This document shows positions 6,017-8,140 of a DNA stretch of 8,140 bases, one piece after another. The position numbers and the translations under genes were made by a program. The notes beneath the pieces were generated by a model, which made no database searches, was not told the origin of the DNA, and worked only from the letters and a program-made list of their open reading frames with translations. The first letter of the stretch is position 1. Each line of letters starts with the position of its first letter. Source of the DNA: Candidatus Bathyarchaeota archaeon (GTDB taxonomy: Archaea; Thermoproteota; Bathyarchaeia; 40CM-2-53-6); NCBI GenBank assembly GCA_005882955.1, contig VBBB01000068.1, forward strand, positions 1 through 8,140, written 5' to 3'.

Positions 6017-7284
6017 TAGTGAGAATCAAGGGTCCACAACCGCTCATGGGCACGGTAAGGGCTCCAGGTTCTAAGGCCTACACTCACAGGGCACTAGTAG
6101 CCTCTCTCCTCTCGCAAGGAGAGACTACCATCCAAGGAGCCTCTGAATGCGATGATGCCCACAGGACCCTCGAAGCCATCCGGTCCCTCGGCGCAAGAGT
6201 CCAGATTCAAAATGGACGGATCGTATCCTCTGGAACAGAAAAACTCGCCTCATGCATTGACCCTATAGACTGCGGCGAGTCAGGTGCAACTCTCAGATTT
6301 CTGACCGCCATCGCAGGAACGTCACCGACTAGAACCACGCTTCGAGCTAGTGAGAGTCTTGCCAAGAGACCATTAGAGCCGTTGCTAAAGGCGATAGAGA
6401 CGCTCGGTGCATCGACAACGATAAGCGAGAACAAAAACGGTTCTGAAGTAAAAGTTCAGGGTCCCCTCAAAGGGGGAGAAGCCTGGATCCCGGGCAATAT
6501 CAGTTCACAGTTCATATCCGGGCTCCTGTTTGCAGCTCCACTGGCGACAACTGATGTTACTATCCATGTGAACGGTCGCTTAGAATCACGCCCCTACGTT
6601 GAGATGTCTCTCGATGTTCTAAAGAGACACGGGATCTCGATTGACGTAGAGGACAATGATTTCCACATTCCCGCCCCGCAGAAGTACACCGCTACCTCGC
6701 ACGACGTTCCCGGAGACTTTTCCTCGGCTGCCTTCCTTATTGCTGGTGCAGGGATCGCTGGAGAAGAGATTACTATTTCCGGTCTAAATCCGGGATCACT
6801 GGAACCCGACGCAGTCTTCCTGAAAGTCATCAACCGAATAGGTCTGGAAGTCAAGAACGTAGGTCAGACCCTTAAGGTCAAGGGAAGCAAGCTGGAACCC
6901 TTTGTGTTCGATGCGGTCAACAACCCTGACCTCGTCCCACCTCTCGAGGTCCTAGGATGTTTCGCCAAAGGAACCTCGGAAATTCGAGGAGTGAAGAGAT
7001 TGCGATACAAGGAAACCAATCGGTTACAGACGATCCCGGCCGAACTCGGGAAGATGGGCGCAAAGGTCAGCCTGAGCGACGATGTTGTTAAGATCACCGG
7101 AGGAGGATTGGTCGGTTGCGAACTCGACTCGAAACACGATCATCGGGTGGCAATGTCTTGTGCAATCGCAAGCATCGGTGCATCAGGAGATTCATCGATT
7201 CGCAATGCAGAAGCCGTCTCGAAGTCGTACCCAGAATTCTTCCAAGACCTGATCAGACTCGGAGTGGAAATCAATGTGGAGTAA
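6013..7284 (+). CDS. aroA: 3-phosphoshikimate 1-carboxyvinyltransferase (EPSP synthase)
   Basis: Condenses shikimate 3-phosphate with phosphoenolpyruvate to give EPSP (EC 2.5.1.19). The 423-residue product covers both domains. Numbered from TTG 6013: APGSKAYTHRAL (17-28) with Lys21 and Arg26; CGESGATLRF (87-96); NISSQF (162-167) with the Ser-Ser-Gln substrate block; ESRPYVEM (191-198); GDFSSAAF (234-241); NPDLVPP (304-310) with the catalytic-type Asp306; RYKETNR (331-337) with Glu334 and Arg337; HDHRVAM (375-381); and SKSYPEFF (403-410) with Lys404. Three usually conserved positions differ: Ser to Ala at 22, Thr to Ala at 92 and Asp to Asn at 336. TTG 6013 overlaps the aroK stop by 4 nt; GTG 6019 is an alternative two codons later, and neither has a clear Shine-Dalgarno. 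It overlaps aroC by 11 nt. Identity is secure. Confidence 0.96.
   Translation: MIVRIKGPQPLMGTVRAPGSKAYTHRALVASLLSQGETTIQGASECDDAHRTLEAIRSLGARVQIQNGRIVSSGTEKLASCIDPIDCGESGATLRFLTAIAGTSPTRTTLRASESLAKRPLEPLLKAIETLGASTTISENKNGSEVKVQGPLKGGEAWIPGNISSQFISGLLFAAPLATTDVTIHVNGRLESRPYVEMSLDVLKRHGISIDVEDNDFHIPAPQKYTATSHDVPGDFSSAAFLIAGAGIAGEEITISGLNPGSLEPDAVFLKVINRIGLEVKNVGQTLKVKGSKLEPFVFDAVNNPDLVPPLEVLGCFAKGTSEIRGVKRLRYKETNRLQTIPAELGKMGAKVSLSDDVVKITGGGLVGCELDSKHDHRVAMSCAIASIGASGDSSIRNAEAVSKSYPEFFQDLIRLGVEINVE
7261..7266 (+). promoter_or_regulatory. Ribosome binding site (GGAGTG) for chorismate synthase
   Basis: GGAGTG lies 7 nt before ATG 7274, inside the end of aroA. It supports this ATG as the aroC start and shows that aroC has its own initiation signal in addition to any coupling. 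Confidence 0.5.
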
Positions 7285-8140
7285 CTCCCTCGGCAAAGCC
7301 TTCACCGTCACATGCTTCGGTGAAAGCCACGGCCCCGGGGTAGGCGCCACAGTGGACGGCTGTCCCGCAGGCCTTTCCTTGACAATCGAGGATCTGCAAC
7401 AAGCATTGGACCTGAGAATTCCGCAAGAGGCAGAGGTTGTTTCGGCACGACGAGAGCCTGACGCAGTGGAGATATTCTCAGGAGTTTTTCAAAACTACAC
7501 CACTGGTGCGCCTATCACGTTGAATATCAGAAACAGAGACGCGAAATCCTCTGACTATGACCAGTTGAAAGATGTTGTTCGGCCCGGACACGCCGACTAT
7601 CCGGCCATGGTGAAGTACGGAGGTTTCAGCGACTACCGGGGAGGCGGAAGGCTCTCAGGCCGAATGACAGCCGCCTTCGTGGCAGCTGGAGCCATTGCAA
7701 GGAAGCTGCTTTCTCAGTCTGGAGTAGAGGTCTTGGCATACACTCGCGAAATCGGGGGCGTCGCGCTTGATGCTTCACCGGATCCAGACGATGCTAGAAA
7801 GTTGACCTACGAGAACTCCATGCGGTGCCCGGACTCTGTTGCGGCGAAAAAGATGCGGGACGTCGTTTTGAGCGCGAAAGCGGACGGAGATAGTGTTGGA
7901 GGCGTGGTCGAGTGTACCGCACTAAACCTCCCCGTCGGGGTCGGTGAGCCGCTCTTCGATGCTCTCGACTCGGAACTGGCAAAGATACTGTTTGGAATTC
8001 CAGCAGTCAAGGGGGTAGAGTTCGGAGCTGGCTTCCAATCCTCTAGGCTGAGGGGGTCAGAGAACAACGACCAGTACGAGATCAAGGAGGGCAAGATCAC
8101 GACCCTGACAAACAATTCTGGAGGGGTCCTCGGGGGAATG
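7274..8140 (+). CDS. aroC: Chorismate synthase, partial; 3' end outside the window
   Basis: Converts EPSP to chorismate using reduced FMN (EC 4.2.3.5). The first 289 residues are present and the frame is still open at the right edge, leaving perhaps the last fifth of the protein outside. Motifs: TCFGESHGPGVG (13-24) with the first invariant His; RREPDAVEIFSGVF (59-72); TTGAPI (76-81); RPGHADYPAMVKYGGFSDYRG (first half 103-112) with His106; GGGRLSGR (123-130), where bacterial enzymes have SAR; FGIPAVKGVEFGAGF (240-254); and NNSGGVLGG (280-288) at the edge. In the loop at 45-54 the sequence LDLRIPQEAE replaces the common LDRRRPG-type sequence: Arg48 is kept, but the Arg equivalent to E. coli position 54 is Glu. 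ATG 7274 overlaps aroA by 11 nt and is preceded by GGAGTG. It closes the pathway encoded by the operon; genes using chorismate may follow downstream. Confidence 0.96.
   Translation, partial: MWSNSLGKAFTVTCFGESHGPGVGATVDGCPAGLSLTIEDLQQALDLRIPQEAEVVSARREPDAVEIFSGVFQNYTTGAPITLNIRNRDAKSSDYDQLKDVVRPGHADYPAMVKYGGFSDYRGGGRLSGRMTAAFVAAGAIARKLLSQSGVEVLAYTREIGGVALDASPDPDDARKLTYENSMRCPDSVAAKKMRDVVLSAKADGDSVGGVVECTALNLPVGVGEPLFDALDSELAKILFGIPAVKGVEFGAGFQSSRLRGSENNDQYEIKEGKITTLTNNSGGVLGGM

Noticed and set aside
5871..6074. Plus-strand frame across the aroK-aroA junction, and a similar one at 7116-7343 across aroA-aroC
   Set aside because: Both are out-of-frame overlaps of conserved genes and encode no recognisable protein.
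366..8115. Minus-strand frames opposite the operon (for example 366-710, 924-1361, 1443-1865, 4940-5380, 7807-8115)
   Set aside because: All lie antisense to well-supported genes, show no recognisable domains, and have low-complexity or biased compositions typical of shadow frames.
1..8140. Signs of mobile elements, CRISPR arrays or defence genes
   Set aside because: No transposase, integrase, terminal inverted repeats, spaced repeats or defence-type domains were seen; apart from the cupredoxin end the window is housekeeping biosynthesis.

Overview
The window is a stretch of archaeal chromosome holding almost the whole archaeal version of the shikimate pathway as one tightly packed plus-strand operon. 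Three enzymes mark it as archaeal: 2-amino-3,7-dideoxy-D-threo-hept-6-ulosonate (ADH) synthase, the type II 3-dehydroquinate synthase, and a GHMP-family shikimate kinase. They replace the bacterial DAHP synthase, AroB and P-loop AroK. G+C is roughly half by eye. The upstream cupredoxin and the form of the chorismate synthase suggest a Nitrososphaerota/Thermoproteota-type lineage, but this is inference and not firm.

Layout. Bases 1-212 hold the C-terminal end of a blue-copper protein. Bases 213-417 are non-coding, with a pair of 13-bp direct repeats 40 bp apart, a T-run and a TATA-like element inside a perfect inverted repeat. The operon follows: aspartate kinase (418 or about 556 to 1764), ADH synthase (to 2600), 3-dehydroquinate synthase II (to 3621), type I 3-dehydroquinate dehydratase (to 4301), shikimate dehydrogenase (about 4305-5147), shikimate kinase (5144-6016), EPSP synthase (6013-7284) and chorismate synthase (7274 to beyond the window edge). 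After aspartate kinase the genes overlap or abut, so translational coupling is likely.

How the genes work together. Aspartate kinase commits aspartate towards aspartate semialdehyde, which ADH synthase condenses with a deoxy-keto-hexose phosphate. Dehydroquinate synthase II closes the ring, and the remaining enzymes run the common route through dehydroshikimate, shikimate, shikimate-3-phosphate and EPSP to chorismate. Aspartate semialdehyde dehydrogenase and the chorismate-using enzymes are not in the window.

Points that do not fit a routine annotation: (1) aroE has no canonical start codon ahead of its shikimate-binding motif and continues in frame from the TAG that ends aroD; (2) aspartate kinase has a Ser/Arg-rich N-terminal extension, or else a long leader with a hairpin; (3) the operon promoter region carries symmetrical and repeated elements. 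I found no evidence of a wholly new system. The pathway itself is known, and the oddities concern expression and gene boundaries.
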